Shown in pieces: positions 1 through 8,733 of a stretch of 64,000 nucleotides of DNA. Location of the stretch: the NCBI GenBank assembly GCA_020633205.1, contig JACKEB010000012.1:806001-870000 (forward strand), given 5' to 3'. Made by a program: the position numbers and the translations under genes. Each line of letters begins with the position of its first letter. The stretch's first letter is position 1. The stretch comes from Polyangiaceae bacterium (GTDB lineage Bacteria; Myxococcota_A; Polyangia; Polyangiales; Polyangiaceae). The notes below the pieces were generated by a model. The model had not been told where the DNA came from and ran no database searches. It saw only the letters and a program-made list of their open reading frames with translations.

Positions 1-2400
1 GAAGCGGACCATGTCCGCGTTCGCCGCAGGCACGTCGAAGATCACGAAGTGCCCGTCTTGGTCGATCGGCGGACCGTACTCCCGGGCGCCCAGGGTGAGC
101 GTTTCCGTACCGCTACCGAGGTTGCCGCTGACAGGGCCAGGCTGCTCGTCGACGCCGCTCAGCGCGTCTGGAGGGCTCGCGCTCGAGTCTGCCTTGGCGA
201 GGTCGAACTTGCCGGCCTGGATGTAGGTCGCGAGGGTGACCGGGGTGCTGTAGCTGTCTCCCAACCCGTAGGTTTGAAACACGCTCTTCGGTGACATATC
301 GGTCTCCGGATTGCGCCACAGACCCGCAAAGTTCAGTGGATCGGCGGGATCCACCCATTGCTGCAGCAGAGTCAACACCGGGTGATTCGTGCCCGCGACC
401 AGCTCGAAATCAGCGCTAAAATCGCCGAGCACGAGGGGCACCGCTGCCTTGATGTTCACGGGTTGAGTCTTGGTCAACAGCGAGTCTTTCAAGCTTGCTC
501 CGTTGCCTGAAAGCACTGCCGCGCGGAAATCCGTTGCGTAAGGCACTGCAAGGCTACCTTCAGTCGCGCCCTGGGAGTGCCCGAAGAACACGATGCGCAG
601 CGGATCGACCTTGATCGCGTCGCCCCCGGTGTCTCCCGCGCTCACGTCAAGCGACGCGGCGAAGCGCCCAAGCGAGAGCTGGTCCGCTGCGCCTTGGAGC
701 GGATTGCCGCGCGCGGCGGCGGGGTTTCCAAAGTTGAAGAAGAGGTTGTTGGGAGACTCGTCGGAATTTCCCCGACGAGGGCCGTGCTCGACTTGATCGA
801 TGCCCAGCACGACGAAGGGCGTGCTGGCTTTGGCCAATGCCCCCGCTACCTCATCCCGCACGTGGGAGCGGAAGCTCCCACCAGTGCCATGCGCGAAGAC
901 TACTGCGGGCCAACCTTCGGTCGGCATGGTCGTGCCCTTAGGGACGGTGACGGAGAGGCACACCGCTTCGCTGCGTTGCACGCTGTTCTTGATCCCGCCA
1001 CCGCTCGCCAGGTACGGCGCGTCTCCCTCCTGGAAGATCGGGAGCGACACGAGCGCGTGGTACTCGGCGAAATCCGCGCCCTCAGCCTGACAGCCGCGGT
1101 CTCCTTCGGCGTCAGGGCAAGGAGACTGCACGCCAGCGTCGCAGCGCACCCAGCCGCTGGCGGTTGGTGCTGGGGCTGCCGTAACGGCATCCGCGACCTG
1201 ACGCATGGGCGCCCGCACGTCCTCGGTGGTGATCACGGTGGCGTTCAAGACGGTCGCAGGATCGATCGCCTGATCCGCGAGGTAACTGCGGAAGCCGGCA
1301 AACTTGGCGTGAGCATCAGCCAGCACGGGGTCACTCGGCGCCGCGTCCGCGAGTAGCGCCTCGAACTGCTCCGAGCGCTCGATCGCATTGCCGGACTTAT
1401 CCTTGCCGTCGGTCGTGAGGAACACCGCGTAGCTGTGCCCTGGAAGCATTGGCGACCCTTGAGGACGCTGAATCGCGAAGTAGTCCGAGCAGACGTACTT
1501 TCCGCCGGCCTCGTTGGCGACCCAACGCAACCCAGACGTGCGCCCGAAGTCGTCACCTGGCGTGATGTCGACCCACTGCACCGGCTTCTTCACGCCCTCC
1601 ACGAACTGGAAGGACTCGAAGTCGATGTGACCCGAGAAGCGGAAGATCACGGCTGGATAGGTGCCCCAGCCGGTTGCGGATTGGCTCAGCGCGTCGATGT
1701 AGATCTTCACCGGATCGTAGCCGAGCAAGGCGGAGCCAGGGGTTGGGAAGCCCTGCAGGTTCAGCTTCCCGTCTTGGAACAACAGGTCGTTGGGGAACGG
1801 GAGCCGAAAGAAGTCTCCCGCCTGTCCCGCCGGGTCATTGACCCCGGGTACCTCGAAGAACGCTCGCACAGTGCCCGCGGAGATGGGTGCGCAAGTGACG
1901 CCGGGGAACTCAGACGCGCCGAGGCTCGAGCCGCCTGCCGGCGCTTTCTGACATTCGCCACCGACGCAGGTCAGACCGCCGAAGCAGCTCGAGGGGGTCG
2001 CACAGTTGCCGCCGAGATCCGTGTTGCCTTCGGGGACACACTGAGCCCCGAAGCCGACGATGGCGCAGCGCAGGCCGTGTACGCAGTCCGTATCCGCAAG
2101 GCAGGCATCCCCGCTCTGACCCTCACCCGCGTTGACACAGCGCGAGTCCACGCACTGCAGCTCATCTTTGCACTCCGCGCTGATCGTGCACGCGGCACCA
2201 AACGCGATGTTGCCAGCGGGTTGGCACACGCCACCTGGGCTGCACTCGAGTCCGCGGCGACACTCGCCGCCACTGCATGCCTCCCCCACTCCGGCGTTGC
2301 CGCCGCCCGTTCCACCGCCCTCGTCCCCACCGGAACAAGCTGCAACCAGCAGCAGGCTGAACGCGGCAGCCCCTGCGATCCCGCTCCAAGATTTGCGCAT
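1..2400 (-). CDS. Secreted lipoprotein with Cys-rich N-terminus and alpha/beta-hydrolase domain (partial, runs off left edge)
   Basis: An uninterrupted reading frame of 800 codons starts at ATG 2400 and is still open at base 1, so the C-terminus is missing. The N-terminus is a lipoprotein signal (hydrophobic stretch ending LLLVAAC, Cys22) followed by a Gly-rich linker. Residues about 35-160 hold several small Cys-rich modules with CxxGxxC spacing, of the kind seen in Dickkopf/EB-like secreted repeats. The C-terminal half looks like a lipase/esterase: an HGTGG oxyanion-type motif at about 504-508, the nucleophile elbow GHSQG with Ser609, and a late DGH (His784) that could be the catalytic His. 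It is probably exported and anchored to a membrane. The substrate is unknown. The hydrolase fold is read from motifs only. Confidence 0.82.
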   Translation of the reverse strand, partial: MRKSWSGIAGAAAFSLLLVAACSGGDEGGGTGGGNAGVGEACSGGECRRGLECSPGGVCQPAGNIAFGAACTISAECKDELQCVDSRCVNAGEGQSGDACLADTDCVHGLRCAIVGFGAQCVPEGNTDLGGNCATPSSCFGGLTCVGGECQKAPAGGSSLGASEFPGVTCAPISAGTVRAFFEVPGVNDPAGQAGDFFRLPFPNDLLFQDGKLNLQGFPTPGSALLGYDPVKIYIDALSQSATGWGTYPAVIFRFSGHIDFESFQFVEGVKKPVQWVDITPGDDFGRTSGLRWVANEAGGKYVCSDYFAIQRPQGSPMLPGHSYAVFLTTDGKDKSGNAIERSEQFEALLADAAPSDPVLADAHAKFAGFRSYLADQAIDPATVLNATVITTEDVRAPMRQVADAVTAAPAPTASGWVRCDAGVQSPCPDAEGDRGCQAEGADFAEYHALVSLPIFQEGDAPYLASGGGIKNSVQRSEAVCLSVTVPKGTTMPTEGWPAVVFAHGTGGSFRSHVRDEVAGALAKASTPFVVLGIDQVEHGPRRGNSDESPNNLFFNFGNPAAARGNPLQGAADQLSLGRFAASLDVSAGDTGGDAIKVDPLRIVFFGHSQGATEGSLAVPYATDFRAAVLSGNGASLKDSLLTKTQPVNIKAAVPLVLGDFSADFELVAGTNHPVLTLLQQWVDPADPLNFAGLWRNPETDMSPKSVFQTYGLGDSYSTPVTLATYIQAGKFDLAKADSSASPPDALSGVDEQPGPVSGNLGSGTETLTLGAREYGPPIDQDGHFVIFDVPAANADMVRF

Positions 2401-2473
2401 CCCCGCGAGCATAACCCTGGCCTATGGGGCCAGGCCAGCGTGGCCGGCGAGCATCGGCCTGCGGCCATCGCCC

Positions 2474-3208
2474 TCAGTAGTGCAGCACGCTCACGACGGG
2501 GTGCGGCAAGAGCCGCTCTCGGCCGGCGAGATCATCCAATTCGATCACGAACGCGAAGGCAGAAACGTAGGCGCCTTGGCGATGCACCAGCTCCGCCGCT
2601 GCCGCCGCTGTGCCTCCGGTGGCCAGCAGGTCGTCGACGATCACCACGCTCGCGTCTTCTCGCAGTGAGTCTCGATGCATCTCGAGCTCGGCTTCCCCAT
2701 ACTCGAGGGAGTACGCAACTTTATCCGTGCGGTATGGCAGCTTGCCTGGCTTGCGGACGGGCACAAAGCTCGTGTTCAGGCGGGCCGCGAGGGCGGCGCC
2801 GAAAATGAAGCCGCGGGATTCAATGCCGACGATTGCATCCACGTGCTCTCCGGTGAAGCGATGTGCCAAGGCGTCCAGCACGATATGAAAGCCCTTCGGA
2901 TCCGCGAGTAGAGGCGTGATGTCCTTGAAAAGGATACCGGGCACCGGGAAGTCCGGGATGTCGCGGATCAGTCCGCGCACATGGGCGATGGGGTCGAGGT
3001 TTACGACCTCGGCGAGCGGGCTCGTGCCGCGACCCCCGACGCGAGAGGCCCGCTGCGGAGAGCCCTCGGTGTTGCGTTTCCTTGCGGTACGCTCCTTGGC
3101 TGTCTTTGCCGTGCCGGCCTGGGACTTGTCCACACCTCGAGGAGTTGGTGAGCGTCTGGCCGGCATCGCTGCCGGTGCTGCTTTCGAGCCACGCTTGCGG
3201 TTCGCCAT
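2474..3208 (-). CDS. apt: Adenine phosphoribosyltransferase with basic N-terminal extension
   Basis: Converts adenine plus PRPP to AMP in purine salvage, in the cytoplasm. The C-terminal ~170 residues are a complete APRT: the IRDIPDFPVPGILFKDITPLL opening typical of the family, the GIESRGFIFG segment, and the PRPP-binding motif VIVDDLLATGGTA. The family is normally about 170-180 residues, but here some 70 extra residues rich in Lys, Arg, Ser and Ala precede the enzyme. The ATG at 3208 is preferred; a GTG at 3226 would add six residues. An internal start just before the catalytic domain is not obvious, so the extension is probably translated. It may be disordered or bind nucleic acid; that is inference. 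It lies in the same orientation as surE, 94 bp downstream of it. Confidence 0.9.
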   Translation of the reverse strand: MANRKRGSKAAPAAMPARRSPTPRGVDKSQAGTAKTAKERTARKRNTEGSPQRASRVGGRGTSPLAEVVNLDPIAHVRGLIRDIPDFPVPGILFKDITPLLADPKGFHIVLDALAHRFTGEHVDAIVGIESRGFIFGAALAARLNTSFVPVRKPGKLPYRTDKVAYSLEYGEAELEMHRDSLREDASVVIVDDLLATGGTAAAAAELVHRQGAYVSAFAFVIELDDLAGRERLLPHPVVSVLHY

Positions 3209-3277
3209 GGCGGACAGGAGTAGCACCGTTTGGCGGCAGCCAGAAGCGTTCCTAGGGTCGCACGGGTGTCATCGGGC

Positions 3278-3311
3278 AGCGCCGTTCAGCCAGCAGCGCC
3301 GTTCAGCCAGC
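3278..3311. repeat. Two tandem copies of a 17-bp unit at the end of surE
   Basis: The unit agcgccgttcagccagc occurs twice in direct succession and is followed by the first six bases of a third copy. The second copy contains the surE stop codon (TGA, 3305-3303 on the minus strand), so the duplication extends the 3' end of the gene and leaves the frame closed. Confidence 0.7.
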
Positions 3312-4058
3312 AGCGCCTTCCACGACTTGCTCTGCCAGGGCTTGCTGAGCTGAATACCAGAGGTCTAGCACCAGCGGCGTGACCCCAACCTCGCCGCGAT
3401 CGAAGGCTTCTGTGTCAGAGCCGGCGAGGGTGTTGTGCTCCACCCCAGAGCCACCAATCCAGAGGTACTCCTTCCCTCGCGGATCCCGACGAAACTCCAC
3501 CGCGTCGAGATACCTACGCGTGCCCAAGCGAGTCGCGGCGAGCTTCCAGTCGGAGCCTGGGGGAAAGTTGACGTTGAGCAACGTCAGTTCGTCACGTGAG
3601 CCGCCGAGGAAGCTCTGGGCAAGCCGAGCCGCGACGCCCACAGCGGCCTGACGATCCGCTCGGTTGTCCGCGGAGACGGCAATGGCAGGGATGCCCTTCA
3701 GCGCTGCCTCGCGCGCGGCGGCGACGGTTCCGCTGTAGAACACGTCATCGCCGAGGTTCACCCCATGGTTCAACCCAGAGAGCACCAGATCCGGGCGCCG
3801 TGGCACCACGCGGTCTGCAGAGTGCAGCGCGACGTAGACGCAGTCCGCCGGGGTGCCATCGACAGAGAACACGCCGGGCTCGTGGCGCACCAAGCGCAAC
3901 GGGCGGTGCAGCGTCAGGGAGTGGCTCATGGCGCTCTGCTCTGAAGCCGGTGCGCACACCACCACCTCCGCGAACTCGCTCAGCGCGCCTCTCAGCGCCT
4001 GCAGCCCTTCAGCGCGAAAGCCATCATCGTTGGCCAACAAGATCAGTGGTTTTGACAA
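3303..4058 (-). CDS. surE: 5'/3'-nucleotidase SurE
   Basis: SurE removes phosphate from nucleoside 5'- and 3'-monophosphates using a divalent metal and is linked to stationary-phase survival. The 251-residue product has the family's usual length. The metal-binding NDDG motif is at residues 10-13, a conserved Ser lies in the ASEQSAMSHSLT segment, and the SGLNHGVNLG motif carries the Asn ligand. The start is the ATG directly before SKPLILLANDDG. It is transcribed towards apt and divergently from the gene that starts near 4292. Confidence 0.95.
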   Translation of the reverse strand: MSKPLILLANDDGFRAEGLQALRGALSEFAEVVVCAPASEQSAMSHSLTLHRPLRLVRHEPGVFSVDGTPADCVYVALHSADRVVPRRPDLVLSGLNHGVNLGDDVFYSGTVAAAREAALKGIPAIAVSADNRADRQAAVGVAARLAQSFLGGSRDELTLLNVNFPPGSDWKLAATRLGTRRYLDAVEFRRDPRGKEYLWIGGSGVEHNTLAGSDTEAFDRGEVGVTPLVLDLWYSAQQALAEQVVEGAAG

Positions 4059-4291
4059 GGTTTCCTCGAAATCGGAGCGAGCTGCATGGCGGTGAGGGCT
4101 CTGTTAGTGACTCCCGGCCCGCGCTGCAAGGCGCGCCACGCGGCGCAGAACCGCGCGTTCCTCAGACGTGGCCCCTAACCCGCGCGGCGCCGACTTTGCA
4201 GCCCCGGCGTGCCAATGCGAGTGGTGTATCGAATCATCCAGCTCTCGAACGAGGGCAAACAGAGTGGTTTTGGCTATGCTCTTACACATCA

Positions 4292-5482
4292 GTGTCAGAG
4301 CACACGCGCCATCATCTCGATGAGATCACGACTCAGGTCGCAGAATGCATCACTCGCTTCGGCGTCGCTGGTGAGGTGCACGTCGACGCGGAGCGCGCCA
4401 GCCTGACGGGCTATGGCCCGCCGGCGGAGGTCGCAATTGGTGATCTACTGGAACGCTGGCCAGAGCTCAGCCATGAAGACCGCGCGCGGCGTTGTTTGGA
4501 AACCGCGCGGAAACTCGTGGCGGCTCGGCGCAGTTCGCTGCCACCAGGTCGGCCCAAGCGGCTACTGCAGCTGCCCGGGTGGCTCGCGCCGCTGATCTTT
4601 TTTGCCCTACTCGGCGGCTTCGGCTGGTGGTGGTTGAGCCGCCCCGTCCCCAAGACGGCTGTCGCCGAAGCTGCGGCGCCGGCGTCGACATCGGGAGCCG
4701 TAGATGGCGAACAGCGCGCCGCGAGTGTGTGTCAGCGCACGCGTTCTAGGGTGATGCGTGGCGCGAGCGTCGGTCCTCTCGACGTGGAGGGATGGGTGGT
4801 GGAGCTGGCGCTTCAGCGGCCTTCGGATCGGCCCTTCGAGAGGGGGAAGCTGCTAGGCGATTTCATCGACCTCGATCAGGACGAGCCGCATGTGGTTTGG
4901 ACCCAAGCCCCGGCGCTCAGTAGCCTGACCGGGATCGGCACACGAGTAGAGGTCGCGGAGTCCTCACTCGTTGCCTCCGGGATCGAGCCGAGGCGCTCGC
5001 TCGTGCTGACCTTCATGGGCAGCTACATCAAGCCATACTTCGACGAGAAGGCGCGCATCCAGTACGTGATGTTTGCCAACGCTCTCGCGCAGCGCGCCGG
5101 GGCGAGCCACGGCGCCCTCTACGCGCGCTGCACGGGAGATTCGAATCATCACATTGGTGCTTGGTTCCTCGGACCAACGCCGGGCGAAGCCGTGGGGTCG
5201 TTGATCTACTTCATGGGCACCTATGCAAGCTCTCCCCACGTCTCAGCGTACGCCCTGTCGGACGCCGCAGCGCCCGACAGGGCTAGCCTGCTCGACAGCA
5301 TTCTCAAGTCGACGGCGAACTCGTCGCGCAGCGAGATCGGACTCTGGTTGGGTGCCCAAGGAGGGATGCTGGCGGGTCCGGCGGACGGACCGACGCGCAT
5401 CACGTTCCCTTTCAAAGACGCAAACCGCGCATCGCGAGCGAGCCGGGAAATCGCCCGTCTGCTGGAGATTGGTCCCGGTTGA
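4292..5482 (+). CDS. Membrane-anchored protein of unknown function
   Basis: About 396 residues from the chosen GTG at 4292. The open frame extends far upstream, but the upstream part is antisense to surE and reads as low-complexity Arg/Pro sequence, so it is rejected. The first ~90 residues are hydrophilic and probably cytoplasmic. One strong transmembrane segment (WLAPLIFFALLGGFGWWWL) sits at about residues 95-115. The remaining ~280 residues should be periplasmic. No known domain was recognised. The start codon is uncertain because no clear ribosome-binding site precedes it. Confidence 0.68.
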   Translation: MSEHTRHHLDEITTQVAECITRFGVAGEVHVDAERASLTGYGPPAEVAIGDLLERWPELSHEDRARRCLETARKLVAARRSSLPPGRPKRLLQLPGWLAPLIFFALLGGFGWWWLSRPVPKTAVAEAAAPASTSGAVDGEQRAASVCQRTRSRVMRGASVGPLDVEGWVVELALQRPSDRPFERGKLLGDFIDLDQDEPHVVWTQAPALSSLTGIGTRVEVAESSLVASGIEPRRSLVLTFMGSYIKPYFDEKARIQYVMFANALAQRAGASHGALYARCTGDSNHHIGAWFLGPTPGEAVGSLIYFMGTYASSPHVSAYALSDAAAPDRASLLDSILKSTANSSRSEIGLWLGAQGGMLAGPADGPTRITFPFKDANRASRASREIARLLEIGPG

Positions 5483-5556
5483 TGGGCTCAGGCACATCCC
5501 GACAAGAGGTCGCGGGGTTGACCACGGGCAGGCCTTAGGCCATGTGAAGGTCGAAG

Positions 5557-5793
5557 ATGCTGTCGCCGAGCGATCTCGAACAACGCCTGCTGGCGTCCTT
5601 CCCCGACGCGCAGGTCCAGATCACCGACCTCACCGGTACTCAGGACCACTATCAACTGCGCATCGTCAGCCAGCGTTTCGCGGGTCTGGCTCCGCTTGCT
5701 CGCCACCGTATGGTTTACGCGGCGCTGGGTGAGGCCATGCGCGGACCCATTCACGCGCTCTCGTTCGAGGCGCTGGCGCCGACGGAGGCGTGA
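5557..5793 (+). CDS. BolA family protein
   Basis: A 78-residue protein with the BolA fold signature: an N-terminal helix (DLEQRLLASFPDAQVQITDLTG), a strand with the DHYQLRIVS segment, and the conserved C-terminal RHRMVYAALGE helix plus IHALSF strand. BolA proteins partner CGFS glutaredoxins in binding or transferring [2Fe-2S] clusters. Here the next gene, 68 bp downstream in the same direction, is exactly such a glutaredoxin. The short IbaG-like form fits its size better than full-length BolA. Confidence 0.9.
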   Translation: MLSPSDLEQRLLASFPDAQVQITDLTGTQDHYQLRIVSQRFAGLAPLARHRMVYAALGEAMRGPIHALSFEALAPTEA

Positions 5794-5861
5794 CCCGCAT
5801 CCGCGGTGGCTCGCCAACACTTAGACCAACGCGCCAAGTCTAGGCGCAACGGAGAATGAAA

Positions 5862-6170
5862 ATGGAACAAGCACTTCGCGACCAGATCAAACACACCATT
5901 GATGACAACCAGGTCGTGCTGTTCATGAAGGGAAGCCGACTGTTCCCGCAGTGCGGCTTCTCGGCGCGCGTCGTCGATATCCTCAAGCGCATGGAGGTCC
6001 CTTTCAAGGACGTCAATATCCTCGCGGATCAGAGCTTGAGAGACGGCATGAAGGAGTTCAGCGAGTGGCCCACCTTCCCTCAGCTCTACGTGAAGGGTGA
6101 GTTCGTCGGCGGCTGTGACATCGTCATGCAGATGTTCGAGAACGGCGAGCTCGAGAAGATCCTGAAGTAG
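5862..6170 (+). CDS. grxD: Monothiol CGFS glutaredoxin (Grx4 type)
   Basis: Carries [2Fe-2S] clusters with glutathione and delivers them to targets, with BolA proteins as partners. The active-site CGFS motif is at residues 31-34, preceded by the VVLFMKGS strand with the glutathione-binding Lys, and followed by the cis-Pro region WPTFPQLYVKGEFVGGCDI. The length (102 residues) is standard. The ATG at 5862 is chosen because GGAG at 5851-5854 lies seven bases upstream; an ATG at 5856 would sit almost on the ribosome-binding site. It is followed by a strong terminator. Confidence 0.95.
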   Translation: MEQALRDQIKHTIDDNQVVLFMKGSRLFPQCGFSARVVDILKRMEVPFKDVNILADQSLRDGMKEFSEWPTFPQLYVKGEFVGGCDIVMQMFENGELEKILK

Positions 6171-6194
6171 CTGGCTCTACTCCCCAACGCGTGG

Positions 6195-6231
6195 CGGCCC
6201 GATTCCAAAGGAACCGGGCCGCGGTGCTTTT
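6195..6231 (+). terminator. Rho-independent terminator after grxD
   Basis: An inverted repeat (cggcccgattcc / ggaaccgggccg, one mismatch, about 4-base loop) is followed by cggtgctttt. It lies about 25 bp after the glutaredoxin stop and between convergent genes. Confidence 0.85.
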
Positions 6232-6244
6232 GTGACTCGGAGAC

Positions 6245-8314
6245 CTACTTGTCCTGCGGGCGACTCATGACGATTCGCAGCCCGCGCAGCGCATCAGCGA
6301 AGCGGATCCGCTGCTCTTCGATGGCGAGGCTCACCTCGACCAAGCGCTTCTCGATCTGCTCCATACGCTTCGTGTTCTCGGCGAGGCGCTGAGTCAGCGT
6401 ACGCTTCAAGTCATCAGCGAAGCGGTTCTTCTCCAGGCTCTTCAGCTTGAGACGATCTTCTCGGGCAAAGCGCTCGAGCTCGTTTCGCTCCAAGGAGAGC
6501 TTGTTTTGCTCGTCCTCGGACGTCTTGAGCTTGTTGCGCAACTCCCACGCTTTGCGTAGCCGCTCGACGCGCTCGGCGTCGATCTCCTTTGGAGGCGACT
6601 TGAGGAAGGCTTCAATCGCTTCGCGGGCCAAATCGCTGGTCCAGCTCGCCCACTCTTGGGATGGTTGACGCTCCTCCACGAGCAGCTTGCCGTCGCTGTG
6701 AGGCTTCACGTTGAGCGGCACGAGGGCGTGGTCGACGTTGTCTTCGGTGCCCTTGGGCGGCTCGAAGAGCGTGCTGCTGCCACGTCGGGGGTGCTTGATC
6801 AGCAGCTTCGCGGGTTCCCCGCCGCCGTTCTTCACGCCGTACGTCGTCTCGTAGACCACGTCCCGCTCGATCATGATCTGACCGTTTTCGATCTTGTAGA
6901 GACGGGAGTGGCGGCGGTCGACCTTCAGGTCCGAGTTGATCAACAGGCTGCGCTCGAGAGCGAACGGGACCGTCGCCGAAGCCTTCGGCGGTAGCGGTTC
7001 CACCATTCCCTGGCCAAGGAAGGAACCTTGCTGGAACACCGCGATTGGGCCCCGCTCGAGCAGGCCCTTGGTGTCATTCTTGAACCTTGCCACGCGGAAA
7101 GGATGAGAAGAGGACTCTGGCACCCCGCCGTCGGGCGAGAACAGGAACATCGCCTCGCCCCTCACCTTCTTGGCCACGAGCAGCACCATGGTGGCGCTCT
7201 CATTGGGAACAGTCACAGGATTCGGGATCGCGTAGCGCGTGGTCCCGCTATCCACCGCGACTGCGGCGAGGGCGCTGACGTTTCGCGGTCCGCTTGGGCC
7301 CTGCTGCTGTGCCTCCGCCAGGGCGATACGCCGGCGCTCCGCCATGGAGACCTTGCCCTTGTCCTTCTTCATCGGTGCGGATGAGGCAGAGGCTGTCGGC
7401 TTCGGAGCTGGGCGCGCCGTTGCCCGACCCCCGCCGCCGGCTCCTGTGCCGCGCATGCCGAGGCCAGCGGGGGCATCGGCGGCGGCGACGTCGTCATCCA
7501 TATCGTAGCCGTAACCTTCTTCAGCTTTCTCCTCGACTGGCATTGGCTCCGCCTCGGGCGGCGGTGGCGGAACTTCGGTGGAGAGCGTCGTAAGACCCTC
7601 GGGCACCGCGGCGATCACTTCGCCCTGGTCGGTCACGATGGGGCGCTGCGGGACCACGGGATCTCCAAGCGTCGACTCGAACGCGAGCGGCGCTCCGGCG
7701 ACCAACACCAGCTTCACCTGGGACCAGTCCTCGCCGGAGAGGTTCTGCACGATGCCCCAGGCTTGGAGATCCGCGCTCCCGTCTTCTTGGACGACGAGAC
7801 GGTAACTTGGCCGCCAAACGGGCGTCTCCGAGACGTACCCTACGGCCAGCGTATGACGTTGCCCGTCGAGGTGGAGCACCACGTCCTTCAGATCCTTCGC
7901 GGTCTTCGAGGGCTCTGGCTCTGGCGGCAGCGGCTTGAGCATCGAGTAGAGCCGAGGATCCCCCGACGGCGGCTCCTCCTCGCCCTCGATTTCGAGGGGG
8001 AAAGACGCCGAGCGCACCGAGCTCCCGCCGTGTTCGACGATCGCCAGCGTCGCGAGGAAGTCCCCGACCATGCGCTGCTTCATCTTGAAGCGTACTTCGT
8101 CGCTTTCGACCTCTCCTGCGCGCTCGAAGTACCCCACTCCGTTTCGGTAGACGACGACCCGAGACAGCGGGAGCTGATCGGTGGTGACGTTGGCGGTGGC
8201 AGCGCACCCACCGCTTCCAAGCGCGGAGAGGCCGAGCGCGAGTGCCATCAAACTTGAGCGCCACGTTGCCCCGGGCGCCATCCGAGCGCTGCCCCGGCGA
8301 TGAATCAAAGCCAT
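6245..8314 (-). CDS. DUF4139 domain-containing exported protein
   Basis: A 689-residue protein with an N-terminal hydrophobic export signal ending near Cys37 (a poor lipobox, so lipidation is uncertain). The segment LPLSRVVVYRNGVGYFERAG at about residues 48-67 is the typical opening of DUF4139 proteins, which carry a large beta-rich region of unknown function. A Pro/Ala/Gly-rich low-complexity stretch lies at about residues 265-330. The last ~120 residues are strongly helical and charged, probably a coiled coil. The ATG at 8314 has AGGAGG eleven bases upstream. It faces the glutaredoxin terminator and is divergent from the next gene. Confidence 0.85.
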   Translation of the reverse strand: MALIHRRGSARMAPGATWRSSLMALALGLSALGSGGCAATANVTTDQLPLSRVVVYRNGVGYFERAGEVESDEVRFKMKQRMVGDFLATLAIVEHGGSSVRSASFPLEIEGEEEPPSGDPRLYSMLKPLPPEPEPSKTAKDLKDVVLHLDGQRHTLAVGYVSETPVWRPSYRLVVQEDGSADLQAWGIVQNLSGEDWSQVKLVLVAGAPLAFESTLGDPVVPQRPIVTDQGEVIAAVPEGLTTLSTEVPPPPPEAEPMPVEEKAEEGYGYDMDDDVAAADAPAGLGMRGTGAGGGGRATARPAPKPTASASSAPMKKDKGKVSMAERRRIALAEAQQQGPSGPRNVSALAAVAVDSGTTRYAIPNPVTVPNESATMVLLVAKKVRGEAMFLFSPDGGVPESSSHPFRVARFKNDTKGLLERGPIAVFQQGSFLGQGMVEPLPPKASATVPFALERSLLINSDLKVDRRHSRLYKIENGQIMIERDVVYETTYGVKNGGGEPAKLLIKHPRRGSSTLFEPPKGTEDNVDHALVPLNVKPHSDGKLLVEERQPSQEWASWTSDLAREAIEAFLKSPPKEIDAERVERLRKAWELRNKLKTSEDEQNKLSLERNELERFAREDRLKLKSLEKNRFADDLKRTLTQRLAENTKRMEQIEKRLVEVSLAIEEQRIRFADALRGLRIVMSRPQDK

Positions 8315-8733
8315 GTTGAGTGTGTCCTCCTCTAGAAGCCGACCCCGACCGCGCCCCTGTGGTGCGGTTGAACCGCAGGTCTATGCAAGACCGCGGGTTC
8401 GATGAGGTCGTGTGTTCGAAGCAACTGGGGTCGCGCAAGCGACCCAGCAGCACTGCGACGTTTGAAGTCGGTGGAGGAGTCTACAGAGAGGTGAGAAGAG
8501 TGAACACACGCTGTGACAAAGCGCTGCGGACGTCTCCCTGCAGGCTCTCTCGCGCAGCGCTGGCAGGCGGCCCGCGCGTGGGCCCTCTCCCCCAAACCCC
8601 AAGACCCTGGAGCGTTCGCGCTGACGCGCACGACTTCATGAAACGCTGCCTGCTGGGTGCAGCCGCCCCTCGCCGAGTCCGGCGAGGCACAAATCTCCCT
8701 GGCGGTAGCAGATCCGGCTATCCTGATGCCACT
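8315..8733. other. Intergenic region between divergent genes
   Basis: About 420 bp with no convincing gene. It should hold both divergent promoters, but no clear promoter consensus was recognised. A small hairpin (ggtcgc-gcaa-gcgacc) lies near 8434-8449. Open frames on both strands here read as Arg-rich antisense sequence. Confidence 0.5.

Noticed and set aside
577..2808. Plus-strand open frames of 259 and 457 codons over the left-edge lipoprotein
   Set aside because: They are antisense to a continuous minus-strand frame with a signal peptide, Cys-rich modules and a GHSQG hydrolase motif, and read as Arg/His-rich sequence without family resemblance.
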